A stretch of DNA of 64,000 nt. Source: Saprospiraceae bacterium. GTDB lineage: Bacteria > Bacteroidota > Bacteroidia > Chitinophagales > Saprospiraceae. Positions 34,945-44,904 of this stretch are shown here, piece after piece. The DNA is taken from the NCBI GenBank assembly GCA_028280415.1, contig JANQLV010000014.1, positions 62,001 to 126,000 on the forward strand. Reading direction: 5' to 3'. Under the pieces are notes generated by a model. That model did not search any database, was not told the origin of the DNA, and worked only from the letters and a program-made list of their open reading frames with translations. How positions within the stretch are numbered: position 1 is the first letter of the stretch; every line of letters starts with the position of its first letter. The position numbers were made by a program, and so were the translations under genes.

Positions 34945-37900
34945 TTAATGGAGTAATGTCAAATCACCTCGATAAAGTAAGGTAACTCCATCGGTAAACT
35001 CTACTTCGATCAAATAGATAAAGACTCCCGGGTTCATTACCTTTCCATTGAACCTGCCATCCCATCCGGCATTTGTAAAATCACCAACAGGCAAGTCCAG
35101 TCCTTCGTATACCTGCTCTCCCCAACGATCAAAGATTCGCATAAAATTGATGTTTTCAACACCGACACCACTATACACAGAGAAGACATCGTTGAATCCA
35201 TCGGCATCCGGAGTAAATACATTCGGAATAAATATATTTCTGTTTTTATCTACTTCAACCTGTATTTCATCAGTTCCGGTACATCCGTTAACATCGGAAA
35301 CTACAACGCTGTACAAGGTCGTTTCCAGAGGCATTACCAACACCTCATCACATACAGAATCCTGACAGAGTAGTGTACCATTGATCGGGCTTGCGAACCA
35401 CAGGATAGAATCTACAGCCAGGAATGATTGTATTTGTGCATCCAATTCTATACTATCTCCCAATTCAATTTCTACATCTGGCCCAAGATTAACATTGACC
35501 GGAGATGGCTGATTGATAAAAGTATCTAGTTCAGCGCTACACTGGAATCCCGGTGATGCATCGAATACCATAATCGTGTGTTGTCCGGCCAGTACCGGAA
35601 TACTTCCACTGGTAATCGGGAAGATCGGACCATTATCGACGGAGAAAGAATAAGGTGGACCATCTCCTCCAAAAGCGGTATCGATAGAAATAAAGGTTTG
35701 AAAACCAAAGCATAACGGTTCAACAATCGTATCCAAAGCGAAAAATATTGGTGTTGGCTCATTCACAACTCCCGTAGCGATATCATTACATCCGTTTTGA
35801 TCTGTTACAGTTACGGTATAGGTTCCTGCCGGTAAATTATTTGCGACAGAGGTGTTCGATACATTATTTGTCCAGCTATAAGTTGCAAGCCCCGGATTAC
35901 CACCTTCCCAACTCACTTCCAGCATCCCATCTGCACCTCCCGAACAGTTGGCATCCATCTGTCCTGTAATGGTGGCGACTAATAGATCCGGCTCAGAGAT
36001 TTCTGCACTGTATTGGAAGGTACAACCATTTGCATCCGTAGCAATACCGGTATATATTCCTGCCGGTAAATTTTCTATGGTTTGACCACTTACATTCGGG
36101 TTGGTCCATTGATAAGTATAACCCGGTGAACCACCCGTGACGACTATCGTTGCACCTCCGTCCATTGCTCCAAAACAGCTGGCTGGAGTACTGGAGCTGG
36201 CTCCGTCGATTTCGATGGGAGCTGGTGCACCTACTGATATGCTATCGATTGTTACGGAACATAAACCATCATTTACTTCAAGTGTAATAAAACCTTCACA
36301 GAGTTGCATAGCCGTACTTTGCGAAACTCCAGAGAAGGATTCACCGGACTCCCAGTTAAAATTATACATTCCGGTTCCGGCAGTACCTCCTGAAGCAAGG
36401 GCGGTAAGTTGCCCGTCACATGGAATTCCCCCATTACAAGTTGCATCAACTGGATTAGTAAGGACGACATCAATGTCAGGGGGATTAGCCAGGAATATAT
36501 TGGCAATTACCGTATCACCACAATTACCCGAATCGGTAACAGTCACCGTATAAGTACTGTCTCCTACCAGGTTTGGTAATAATGGGAAATCACTGCTCGT
36601 ACCATTACTCCAGACATAGTCATATGGAGCGGTCCCACCGCTAATAAATACCGTAACAGAACCATTGACATCTCCCGGGCAATTTGGAATTGATGTTTGG
36701 GAAGAATCAAATACCAGTGGCTGCGGTGCGAATAACATAGCGGAGTCTATCGTGATACATCCATCCGTAGCAGTGATAGTGACATAATACGTTCCGGGGC
36801 CAATCCCGCTGATTGTTTCATCTGCTCCGGGTTGTACCGGATCCCAGTTATAGGAATCAATCGGTGCATTACCAGCTACTGCATTGACGGTTAAACTACC
36901 ATTCATATCCGTTGGACAGGAAACTGAAGTGGAATCCCAGTTGATAATTACCGGAGGCATTGGTGCATTGATATCAATACAATGCACAAGCTGGCAGTTA
37001 TTGCCATCCGTGACGGTTACACAATAAGTACCGGGAGTCAATCCACTAATATTAGGACCAACCATAGCATTATCCCAGGCGTAATCATAATTGCCTCCCG
37101 GAGGTGGGACACCACCTGAAGCTAGAATAATAATCGCGCCGTCATTTCCGGGACCATTACAGCTTACATGCTGTAAATTGATGGTGTCAATAATTATTTC
37201 TGGCGTAGAGATTCCGGTCCCGGCTACTTCTGAACAGCCAGCGGCATCCGTTACGGTCACAAAATATTGATCATTTCCAAGGTTGTCAATCATGGTAACA
37301 CCGGTTTCCATATTTGACCACACATAAGTATACGGCCCTATACCGCCCAGGGAACCAGGGTTCGTAATTTCCATAGTACCATCCATCACATCGAAACAAC
37401 TGGGAGGAGTCGCAGCAATCCCGACGATCAATGGGTTTGCATCAAAAATTTCGACATTGGCAACTTGCATGTCACCATTATTATCGGTAAGTGTTACTTC
37501 ATAAGTACCTGGGGGAAGCGGGCCATCACCAACTGGCATATTGTCCCCAACAACATCGGAGTCGCCATCCATGGAAATTGTCCCTGAGCCAAAAATTGTA
37601 GCATCAGCGGTATTTACCCAAGTATAAGTATAAGGAGGTATTCCTCCGGTAGTTGTAATGGTAAAAGTTCCTGCATCAGGGCCTCCCAAAGGAGAGCTAC
37701 AACTGGTGAACGTTAAAGTAATATCTCCGGCTACGGTTACCGAACCGTCTATACCATTAAATCCTAATGGCGGGAAATCTCCGCCCGGATCGGGCCCCAA
37801 AACCTCTATTTGTGTTAAATCACTGGAAAAGGTAATTGGTGAACTACTACCAGGCATACCTATTATTTCAAAACAGATTTCGAAAATACCAGTGCCATTA

Positions 37901-39054
37901 GGTAAAGACTGTCCTGCAAAAGAGGCATCAAACCAACTAACCGTCAGGGCATCTGTTGGATTTGCCGGTCCAAATTGAATGTCAGCTAATGCTCCCAGAT
38001 TATTAACTGAAGAAGATATTGGTGTGGGTAATTGCAATACAGTTGGATCCCAATTCATAGTGAACTGGAAAGACAAAACAGCATTAAAATTATTTACATC
38101 CACTTGTACACAAACCGTACTACCCGGATTACCAAACTCTTCTGATACATCAAAAATAATATCCTGACAAGCGGTCATATCAATAGTGAAACTGGCACCA
38201 CAGCTCACACCATCTTCAACAGTTACGGTATAAACTCCAGACCGTGGTACGGTGAATTCTATTAAATCACCATGTGTAAAATTGGCACCACTGATATCTG
38301 CTTCTACAGTAGGATCCGAATTAAGCGTAATACTAATATCCGAATAATTACTTCCATCGAGTTCGGGAAGTCCACCACCAATATTAAATGATCCTACACA
38401 GTTTCCATTTGCCGAGGGATTAATGTTTGCGGCAGTGATTTCATTTAGATAAGTTACCGTAAAAGCGGCATTGGTATTTACATTGATACATGGTCCAACT
38501 ACACCGGAACCATCCTGCTCAAATCCAAAACCTGCAAAATTATCCAAAGTGATTGGTGCAAACCAGATGGTTGTTGGCGCACCAGCACTAATGATGGATT
38601 GAATCAGACCATTATTGAAGAAGGTTGCATTTCCATTGATATCGATATCATTTTGTACGGCAGTTACCATCCCTGCATTAATTTCGATATGGCAATTATC
38701 TGCAAGAATATCGGCCGCCGTTGGGCCGGTGGCAGTGGGTGGACAATTATAAAATACATAGCTAAAACCCGGAGCGGTTGCCGGTTGCGGATCTCCACTT
38801 AAATCGCCACCAAAATGCTGAATCTCCATAGAATCGCCTAAACACAGAAAAAGAACATTATCGGATTGGGCACTTGGAAACAGCGTTTGAGTAGCCGTAC
38901 CGCCATCAGGACTGGCTCCCGGAGGACATGCCAGGGTGAAGGAGGTATTTTGGTTTGAGGGATCAAAACCGATATCTATGGATTTCGGTATTTGTGTAAA
39001 AGCAATAGATGCTATGAATACAAAAAGGGCTAGTGGGATTAAGCGTCTAATCAT
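34945..39054 (-). CDS. large secreted SprB-repeat protein with cohesin-like domain, type B T9SS signal
   Basis: 1369 residues. A signal peptide (MIRRLIPLALFVFIASIAFTQ) is followed by an N-terminal region (about 22-295) and a cohesin-like domain (about 297-450; VDVNNFNAVLSFQFTMNWDP, IFEICFEIIG). About nine SprB-type repeats follow (about 450-1210), each with a Cys and a GG..PYTY.W core and often a GTYTVTVTDQNGC end. Last comes an Ig-like spacer and a type B sorting domain (IPNVFTPDADGFNDVF, IFDRWGEQVYEG). SprB repeats are known from gliding adhesins. It probably works as a long surface adhesin carried by the T9SS; the adhesin role is inferred. Confidence 0.88.
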   Translation of the reverse strand: MIRRLIPLALFVFIASIAFTQIPKSIDIGFDPSNQNTSFTLACPPGASPDGGTATQTLFPSAQSDNVLFLCLGDSMEIQHFGGDLSGDPQPATAPGFSYVFYNCPPTATGPTAADILADNCHIEINAGMVTAVQNDIDINGNATFFNNGLIQSIISAGAPTTIWFAPITLDNFAGFGFEQDGSGVVGPCINVNTNAAFTVTYLNEITAANINPSANGNCVGSFNIGGGLPELDGSNYSDISITLNSDPTVEADISGANFTHGDLIEFTVPRSGVYTVTVEDGVSCGASFTIDMTACQDIIFDVSEEFGNPGSTVCVQVDVNNFNAVLSFQFTMNWDPTVLQLPTPISSSVNNLGALADIQFGPANPTDALTVSWFDASFAGQSLPNGTGIFEICFEIIGMPGSSSPITFSSDLTQIEVLGPDPGGDFPPLGFNGIDGSVTVAGDITLTFTSCSSPLGGPDAGTFTITTTGGIPPYTYTWVNTADATIFGSGTISMDGDSDVVGDNMPVGDGPLPPGTYEVTLTDNNGDMQVANVEIFDANPLIVGIAATPPSCFDVMDGTMEITNPGSLGGIGPYTYVWSNMETGVTMIDNLGNDQYFVTVTDAAGCSEVAGTGISTPEIIIDTINLQHVSCNGPGNDGAIIILASGGVPPPGGNYDYAWDNAMVGPNISGLTPGTYCVTVTDGNNCQLVHCIDINAPMPPVIINWDSTSVSCPTDMNGSLTVNAVAGNAPIDSYNWDPVQPGADETISGIGPGTYYVTITATDGCITIDSAMLFAPQPLVFDSSQTSIPNCPGDVNGSVTVFISGGTAPYDYVWSNGTSSDFPLLPNLVGDSTYTVTVTDSGNCGDTVIANIFLANPPDIDVVLTNPVDATCNGGIPCDGQLTALASGGTAGTGMYNFNWESGESFSGVSQSTAMQLCEGFITLEVNDGLCSVTIDSISVGAPAPIEIDGASSSTPASCFGAMDGGATIVVTGGSPGYTYQWTNPNVSGQTIENLPAGIYTGIATDANGCTFQYSAEISEPDLLVATITGQMDANCSGGADGMLEVSWEGGNPGLATYSWTNNVSNTSVANNLPAGTYTVTVTDQNGCNDIATGVVNEPTPIFFALDTIVEPLCFGFQTFISIDTAFGGDGPPYSFSVDNGPIFPITSGSIPVLAGQHTIMVFDASPGFQCSAELDTFINQPSPVNVNLGPDVEIELGDSIELDAQIQSFLAVDSILWFASPINGTLLCQDSVCDEVLVMPLETTLYSVVVSDVNGCTGTDEIQVEVDKNRNIFIPNVFTPDADGFNDVFSVYSGVGVENINFMRIFDRWGEQVYEGLDLPVGDFTNAGWDGRFNGKVMNPGVFIYLIEVEFTDGVTLLYRGDLTLLH

Positions 39055-39558
39055 AAGTAGCTATTATTTTTACTTCGAATGTTTTTCTTTGATTCAAAGT
39101 ATGAACATATCGGGTATAAAATTCCGGCAAAAATAGACTAAGGAAGCGGACTTCATAGAATATTTAGCCAGATTTAATAAAAGAATTTTTGATTTTGGTT
39201 TGTGCTTTCAAGCATTTTGGTGATCTGCCTTTAATTTAGTATTGTTCAAAAAACAGGCTTTTCCCTTTCGCTTGACCTGGACTATGTTTGTTTAATCTTT
39301 ATCAGAAAATCCGAGTTAATTCTCAAATTAACGATGATTTTAATATAACAAAGTTAGTTCCAATTTTTTTGAGTTTATGTTTCAACTCGAAACGGTTTGT
39401 CAAAGTACGAAATATTAACTTGCTTTGCTTAGAGATTATTGCTTGATCGACGGGTAAATTATAAGCTAAAACTAAAGCAAAAGTACATTAATATAATGGT
39501 AAAAACATATACTTTGCAGGCTTTTCTTTGCTTTGTCAGGTAGCAGCCAATCTGTGGA
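39055..39558. other. long intergenic stretch, two opposed promoter-like boxes
   Basis: About 500 bases between hutI and the SprB-repeat gene, with no coding sequence. On the minus strand TACTTTTG (39478-39485) matches TAnnTTTG and would give a leader of about 420 bases to the SprB-repeat gene. A closer box is only a partial match (ATACTTTG, about 39099-39106 on the minus strand). A plus-strand ATACTTTG near 39511-39518 has no gene to drive. Confidence 0.4.
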
Positions 39559-40791
39559 TTATATGATTTGCCCCCGCAGAATAACCTTTTCTACTAAATT
39601 GCTTCCAAAAGCATAGGGAATGAATGCTATAGAAGGAATGGGCTTAGTAATGAAAAGATTGGCTATTTTCCCTTTGCTAATACTTCCTAACTGATCTCCC
39701 AGTTCCATAGCAAAAGCGCCATTAATAGTAGCGGCATTGATTGCTTCTTCGGGAGACATACGCATTTTGATGCAGGCGAGGGAAAGGACAAAAGGCATTC
39801 GACCGGAAGGCGTAGACCCGGGATTGAAATCTGTGGCCAGTGCTATGGTCATACCGGCATCCAGCATTTTGCGCGCCGGAGGATAATGATCATTGATAAA
39901 AAACGGAGCAGAAGGTAACAATGTTCCGATAGTATCGGATTGTAAGAGGCATTCGATTTCCTCATCATTGATCACTTCCAAATGATCTACAGAGATTGCC
40001 CCATGCTTAACAGCAGCCTGGATTCCCCCCATAGAATTGAATTGATTAGTATGAATTTTGGGTTTTAAGCCAAACCTGGCTCCCGCCTCCATAATTTGTT
40101 CTGTCTCTGCAACTGTAAAAGCTACTTTTTCACAAAAGACATCAATATAATCCGCTAATCCTTCATCCGCTATTTTAGGGAGCATATCTTCGATAAGTAA
40201 CTGGATATAAGCGGCCCGGTTTGTTTTATAAGCTAAAGGCAAAGCATGTGCGCCAAGAAAGGTTGCTTTGATTTGGAGACGGCTGTTTTCTTTTAGTTTT
40301 CTGATTACTCTCAGCATCTTAAGTTCTGCTTCGGTACTCAACCCATAACCACTTTTGATCTCAATGGCCCCTGTACCGTAGGATTGTACTTCTTCCAGCC
40401 TCAGCAGAGCCTGATCATAAAGTTCGGCCTCTGTAGTTTGTTGTAGTCTTTGCGCAGAATTGAGAATCCCTCCACCTCTTTGCGCTATCTCTTCGTAGCT
40501 GAGTCCATTGATACGATCGACAAACTCGCCTTCCCGGCTACCAGCAAAAACAAGATGGGTATGTGAATCGCACCAACTGGGGAATACCATCCGGCCATCA
40601 GCATCGATAATATGGTCGGCATTTTTCGGACAAGTATCCATATTGCCAAAGGCCGCAATTTTTTCATTCTCGATGAGCAACCAGGCCTTATCCAGTTTTT
40701 CGAGGGTTTGCATTTCCTTTCCGGACAATGCTGTTTGGGAAGTTGAAAGCTGTACTAATGATTTGATATTTCGGAGCAGTAGAGAGGACAT
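39559..40791 (-). CDS. hutI: imidazolonepropionase
   Basis: Third step of histidine breakdown (imidazolone-5-propionate to formimino-glutamate). Amidohydrolase fold, 410 residues, standard length. Metal and active-site motifs are present: CDSHTHLVFAG (HxH), EIKSGYGL, KIHTNQFN (His), SVDHLEVI (His) and ATDFNPGSTPSG (Asp). hutH, hutU and hutG are not nearby, so the pathway is scattered. A TATATTTG box lies 12 bases upstream. Confidence 0.96.
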   Translation of the reverse strand: MSSLLLRNIKSLVQLSTSQTALSGKEMQTLEKLDKAWLLIENEKIAAFGNMDTCPKNADHIIDADGRMVFPSWCDSHTHLVFAGSREGEFVDRINGLSYEEIAQRGGGILNSAQRLQQTTEAELYDQALLRLEEVQSYGTGAIEIKSGYGLSTEAELKMLRVIRKLKENSRLQIKATFLGAHALPLAYKTNRAAYIQLLIEDMLPKIADEGLADYIDVFCEKVAFTVAETEQIMEAGARFGLKPKIHTNQFNSMGGIQAAVKHGAISVDHLEVINDEEIECLLQSDTIGTLLPSAPFFINDHYPPARKMLDAGMTIALATDFNPGSTPSGRMPFVLSLACIKMRMSPEEAINAATINGAFAMELGDQLGSISKGKIANLFITKPIPSIAFIPYAFGSNLVEKVILRGQII

Positions 40792-40803
40792 GACTTTTTT
40801 TCA

Positions 40804-40811
40804 CAAATATA
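40804..40811 (-). promoter_or_regulatory. -7 promoter box for hutI
   Basis: Read on the minus strand it is TATATTTG, a TAnnTTTG match, ending 12 bases before the hutI ATG, so the leader is very short. Confidence 0.55.
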
Positions 40812-40864
40812 ACAAGTCAGGGGATATTCACTATCCCTTCTCCGAATTTCAAAAAGTGCCTTCT

Positions 40865-41809
40865 CTATTTCATCATCGACAAATCCTTAATCACTCCTTC
40901 TAGGCCTTGTTTTTTTATACTTTCACGATAATCAATGGCCTGCTGCCGGCTAGTAAATTCTCCAACCAGAATTTTGTAAATAGGCTGGTCTCCATCATTT
41001 AAAATATGAACAATGATATGTTGATCAAACAGCTTCTGTATTCTTTCTACTTCCCGCAATACATTTCCATATTCTCTAAAAGCTCCTATTTGAACGCTAA
41101 AACCTTGTGAAACCTGTCGACTGACCGTAAAGCGATATAAACCATCTCCCTGGGGCATAGGTTTTTCTGCTTTTGCAGGGCTGATGCTAATGTTTTCTTC
41201 TACTCGAACTGGTATTACAGGTTGCTTGTCCGGTCGGGATACTGTCGTATTAGTAGGTGTTCTCATTGGAGAATGAGATTCTTTTAATACTGGTTGATTA
41301 GCTGCCGGGCGGTTCGTCGTACTGGCATTATAATAATTATTTTGATTGCGGGCAGAAGGCGATGAAGCACTGTTAGTACTAATGACCTTTATCCGATTGG
41401 CAGGTGTATTGTGTTTTTTCAATAGATTAAGCATGGTTGAAGCAGGAAGTGCTTTATCGTATTTTTCCAAAAGCTTTCCTTTCGAATTGAAAATGATGAT
41501 CGTCGGAATGGTTTGAACATTGTAAACCTGTTTCAAAGCAATACCATCAAAAGCATCAATGTCGATCCTGACCGGGATATAGTTTTGATCAATGTAATTA
41601 ACAATAGTGGGATCCGAAAAAGTGGTTTCTTCCAACAGGCGGCAGGGCGCACACCAGCTTGCAGAAAATTCGGCAAAATAAAGTTTACCTTCTTCTCCTG
41701 CCTTTACCTTGGCAGAACTTAAATTTCCTTGAAAAAACTTGACCTTACCAGGGGAAGCATAGCTTAAAAGAGGGAAAGCCAAAAGAATTATAAGCCATCG
41801 AAACATCAT
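40865..41809 (-). CDS. thioredoxin-fold protein fused to a SPOR domain
   Basis: 314 residues from the ATG at 41809 (MMFRWLIILLAFPLLSYAS signal peptide). A thioredoxin-like domain (about 22-130) has the redox motif WCAPC (C53, C56), with TIPTIIIF carrying the usual cis-proline. A Ser/Asn/Pro-rich linker (about 140-225) leads to a C-terminal SPOR domain (about 235-305; FSVQIGAFREYGNVLREVER, YKILVGEFTSRQQAIDY). SPOR binds denuded peptidoglycan, often at division sites, so this may be a periplasmic disulfide enzyme tethered to septal wall. The combination is unusual; the role is inferred. Confidence 0.88.
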   Translation of the reverse strand: MMFRWLIILLAFPLLSYASPGKVKFFQGNLSSAKVKAGEEGKLYFAEFSASWCAPCRLLEETTFSDPTIVNYIDQNYIPVRIDIDAFDGIALKQVYNVQTIPTIIIFNSKGKLLEKYDKALPASTMLNLLKKHNTPANRIKVISTNSASSPSARNQNNYYNASTTNRPAANQPVLKESHSPMRTPTNTTVSRPDKQPVIPVRVEENISISPAKAEKPMPQGDGLYRFTVSRQVSQGFSVQIGAFREYGNVLREVERIQKLFDQHIIVHILNDGDQPIYKILVGEFTSRQQAIDYRESIKKQGLEGVIKDLSMMK

Positions 41810-42440
41810 AACGCTGAATTTTTCAGTTTTCAAAACAACCTGCAACACAATTTGGAGTTATCAGGCTTGCATGTTTGTTTTAAAAGATACGGTACAAATA
41901 TAATACCATATATATTATAAAATAACGTAATTCATTGAAGATCAGCTAGATATATTCGTCTCAATTTGATTTTGTAAATAAAATGTTGATTTTGAATTGT
42001 TTATTGATAGTAATTAATTGAATATGTATATAAAATAACTTTGTTTTACTGATAAAAGTATTTCTTAACATAAAAATTCTGGAAATTTTAGTCGATAGGC
42101 TTTTCGACATACTAGGCGTATTTATTAAGACTCCCTTAAGAGGTAAAAGTTAAACTGTATGGGCAAATCAATTGCAGGAGCAAAATAAAGCAAGTGCTGG
42201 CAAAGCTTGCTGAGTGGTCGGTATTCCAGTCAAAAACGGATTTCCGGGGCTCTTGAAGCAGAAAGACTAGCCAGGTCTTTTATGATTATTTATCTGTAAA
42301 ATAGAGATCAAATACAAAATGCTTGAGGAAAATTGTCTGTAAATAATGCTCGAAAGTCGGGATTTCCTTATCATTGCACCTGATTAATACAAAGGGAATA
42401 ACGGAAAACCCAAAAAAAGGACTTAATTCAATTTTCTACT
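41810..42440. other. 630-base intergenic stretch upstream of fabH
   Basis: Divergent promoter region between the thioredoxin-SPOR gene and fabH. No convincing gene; only a 9-codon frame starting MGKSIAG and similar scraps. It holds the minus-strand box at 41895-41902 and a plus-strand TATCATTG near 42368, one mismatch from consensus. rpmF and plsX, which often precede fabH, are not here. Confidence 0.5.
41895..41902 (-). promoter_or_regulatory. -7 promoter box for the thioredoxin-SPOR gene
   Basis: Read on the minus strand it is TATATTTG, a TAnnTTTG match, 85 bases before the ATG. Confidence 0.5.
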
Positions 42441-43439
42441 ATGGCAAGGAGACTAGCAGCAATTACGGGAATTCAAGGTTATGTGCCGGATTATGTATTG
42501 ACAAATGCCGAATTGGAAACGATGGTGGAAACAAGTGATGAGTGGATTGTTAGCCGAACGGGGATCAGGCAAAGGCATATCCTGAAAGAAGAGGGAAAAG
42601 CCGCTTCGGATATGGGAAAAATAATGGTCGAAGGGCTGCTCAAAAAGACAAATACCAAACCTGAAGAGATCGATATGTTGCTGTGCGCCACTATTACCGG
42701 TGATATGGTGTTTCCGGATACGGCAAACACTATTTCCGAGAAAGTAGGTGCAGTTAATGCTTTTGGCTATGATATTAATGCAGCTTGTTCCGGTTTTTTG
42801 TATGCTTTGACTACTGCTGCCAAATTTATCGAAACGGGGACCTATAAAAAAGTTGTAGTGGTTGGGATGGATGTGATGTCCTCTATCCTGGACTATTCCG
42901 ATCGTACTACCTGTATCATTTTTGGCGATGGCGGCGGTGCGGTATTATTAGAGGCTAATGAGGAGGGTAATGGTGTAGTTGACTCTATATTGAAAGCTGA
43001 TGGTATTGGGCGTAACTTTCTCCATATGAAGGCAGGAGGTTCCCTTAAGCCAACCACCCTGGAAACTGTTACTGCAAAAGAGCATTTCGTATATCAGGAA
43101 GGCCGAACGGTATTCAAATATGCGGTGAGAGGCATGGTAGATACTGTAAAGCAAATAATGGAAAGAAATAATCTTTCTAATGAGGATGTCAACTGGGTAG
43201 TTCCGCATCAGGCGAATATCCGGATCATACAATCCGTTGCCAGTGGGCTTGATTTCCCTATGGAACGGGTAATGGTTAATATTCAGAATTATGGAAATAC
43301 GACCGCCGGCACATTGCCATTATGCCTTTGGGACTACGAAAATCAGTTGAAAAAGGGAGATAATATCATTCTGACTGCTTTTGGAGGCGGCTTTACCTGG
43401 GGGGCGACTTTTCTGAAATGGGCATATGATCCGGCCTAA
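42441..43439 (+). CDS. fabH: beta-ketoacyl-ACP synthase III
   Basis: Starts fatty-acid chains by condensing acetyl- or branched acyl-CoA with malonyl-ACP. 332 residues. The Cys-His-Asn triad is present: C116 in NAACSGFL, H256 in VPHQANIRI, and N286 in NYGNTTAG. It heads a plus-strand run with efp, accB and accC, a frequent grouping in Bacteroidota, although the gap to efp is 188 bases and efp has its own promoter box. Confidence 0.95.
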   Translation: MARRLAAITGIQGYVPDYVLTNAELETMVETSDEWIVSRTGIRQRHILKEEGKAASDMGKIMVEGLLKKTNTKPEEIDMLLCATITGDMVFPDTANTISEKVGAVNAFGYDINAACSGFLYALTTAAKFIETGTYKKVVVVGMDVMSSILDYSDRTTCIIFGDGGGAVLLEANEEGNGVVDSILKADGIGRNFLHMKAGGSLKPTTLETVTAKEHFVYQEGRTVFKYAVRGMVDTVKQIMERNNLSNEDVNWVVPHQANIRIIQSVASGLDFPMERVMVNIQNYGNTTAGTLPLCLWDYENQLKKGDNIILTAFGGGFTWGATFLKWAYDPA

Positions 43440-43565
43440 ACAGTTTCAAGAACTTATTAAAAGCTGAACTTGTTTTATATAGAGCGGTTTTTTGTTCTGT
43501 CACTTTTATTTGGCTTGGATTCAACGAAATTTTTGCCTGGTTTCCGATTAGTCAGTGTCATTTCT

Positions 43566-43573
43566 TATCTTTG
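43566..43573 (+). promoter_or_regulatory. -7 promoter box for efp
   Basis: TATCTTTG, a TAnnTTTG match, 54 bases before the efp ATG. TTTC about 21 bases upstream is a near match to the -33 box. Confidence 0.6.
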
Positions 43574-43627
43574 CATCGCTTTTTTTAAAGCAATACTATT
43601 TTTGAAAAAATATTTTAATTAATCCAT

Positions 43628-44197
43628 ATGGCAAATACTTCTGAAATCAAGAACGGACTTTGTTTAAATTTCAATAATGACGTTTGGAAAGTAGTTGAAT
43701 TTTTGCACGTAAAACCAGGAAAAGGCCCCGCATTTGTCAGATGTAAACTGAAAAGTTTGACAAACGGGAAAGTTGTTGATAACACCTGGCCATCCAGTCA
43801 TAAGATTGATATTGTCAGAGTGGAACGAAGAAAATACCAATATCTATATACTGATGGCGAGTCCTATCATTTTATGAATACGGAAACATTTGAACAAATC
43901 GCTTTTCAGGAGGACATGTTAGATCATCCTAAGCTATTAAAAGAAGGGAGTGAAGTTGAAGTACTTTTTGACTCTGCCAAAGATGTAGCTTTAGTGTTGG
44001 AAATGCCTCAATACGTTATTTTAAAAATTGAATATACTGAACCGGGAGAAAGAGGTAATACCGCTTCAACAAACGTGATGAAGCCTGCCACTACCGAAAC
44101 AGGAGCTCAAATCAAAGTGCCTTTATTTATTAATATAGGCGATATGGTAAAAATTGACACCGCAACCGGAGCTTATTCCGAGCGGGTAAAAGTCTAA
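43628..44197 (+). CDS. efp: elongation factor P
   Basis: Rescues ribosomes stalled at polyproline. 189 residues, three beta-barrel domains. The tip loop reads KPGKGPAFVR with K32 in the place of the modified lysine of E. coli EF-P (K34). The loop has Lys, not the Arg of EarP-dependent EF-P, so any modification would differ (inference). The C-terminal motif GERGNTASTNVMKPATTETG and GDMVKIDTATGAYSERVK are typical. The accB protein next door has a Pro-rich linker that would need it. Confidence 0.96.
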   Translation: MANTSEIKNGLCLNFNNDVWKVVEFLHVKPGKGPAFVRCKLKSLTNGKVVDNTWPSSHKIDIVRVERRKYQYLYTDGESYHFMNTETFEQIAFQEDMLDHPKLLKEGSEVEVLFDSAKDVALVLEMPQYVILKIEYTEPGERGNTASTNVMKPATTETGAQIKVPLFINIGDMVKIDTATGAYSERVKV

Positions 44198-44335
44198 TTT
44201 TTCCGAAAAAAACCGGATATCGGACGAAAGTTTATTTTTTATAGCTTTTCGTTAAAAAAAGTTTTTGAAATTCAGTAGCTTATTCTCCGAAAGCCGGTTA
44301 ATTCCAATATTGTAAAAAACTCAAAAAGTTAACAA

Positions 44336-44878
44336 ATGGATTTCAAAGAAATTCAGGAGTTGATAAAACTTATCAACAAGTCAAATCTAACTGAATTTAA
44401 ATTGGAGGATGGAGATTTTAAATTATCCATCCGCACCAAAAAATACGGCAAACAAAAGAGCCAGGCTCAACAGCAGATCGTTTCTGTGCCTACTGCACCA
44501 TTACAGCCGGTTCAACAACTCGTTAACCCTTCAGTTCCTCCGACACCGCCAACGCCGCCGCCCGTGAAGAGTGAAGCGGCAGCCTCTGATAATCAAAGCC
44601 AGCAGGAAGCAGCATCAAATGAAGGCAGTAAAAACTATATAGAAGTACGTTCGCCGATTGTCGGGACCTTTTACCGCTCTTCTTCTCCTGACAAACCTCC
44701 TTATGTCAAAGTTGGGGATGCCATCGAAGTAGGGACAGTAGTATGTATCGTTGAAGCCATGAAATTATTTAACGAAATTGAATCAGAGGTTGCAGGTAAA
44801 ATTGTAAAGATCATGGTGGATGATGCGACCCCCGTAGAATACGATCAGGTACTGTATTTAGTTGATCCGGAAGCTTAA
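44336..44878 (+). CDS. accB: biotin carboxyl carrier protein of acetyl-CoA carboxylase
   Basis: Carries biotin between biotin carboxylase and carboxyltransferase. 180 residues: N-terminal helical part (about 1-40), a Pro/Ala/Gln-rich flexible linker (about 44-98, with PTPPTPPPV), and a biotinyl domain (about 101-178) with K143 in [12 protein letters not shown] as the biotin site. It is followed 26 bases later by accC, so the two are co-transcribed. Confidence 0.96.
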   Translation: MDFKEIQELIKLINKSNLTEFKLEDGDFKLSIRTKKYGKQKSQAQQQIVSVPTAPLQPVQQLVNPSVPPTPPTPPPVKSEAAASDNQSQQEAASNEGSKNYIEVRSPIVGTFYRSSSPDKPPYVKVGDAIEVGTVVCIVEAMKLFNEIESEVAGKIVKIMVDDATPVEYDQVLYLVDPEA

Positions 44879-44904
44879 TTGCACCTTTCCTATAACCAAG
44901 TACT

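Noticed and set aside
42170..42300. Possible tRNA-like or small RNA in the spacer before fabH
   Set aside because: No cloverleaf, T-loop or terminator could be drawn; only a 6-bp AGCAAG/CTTGCT stem.
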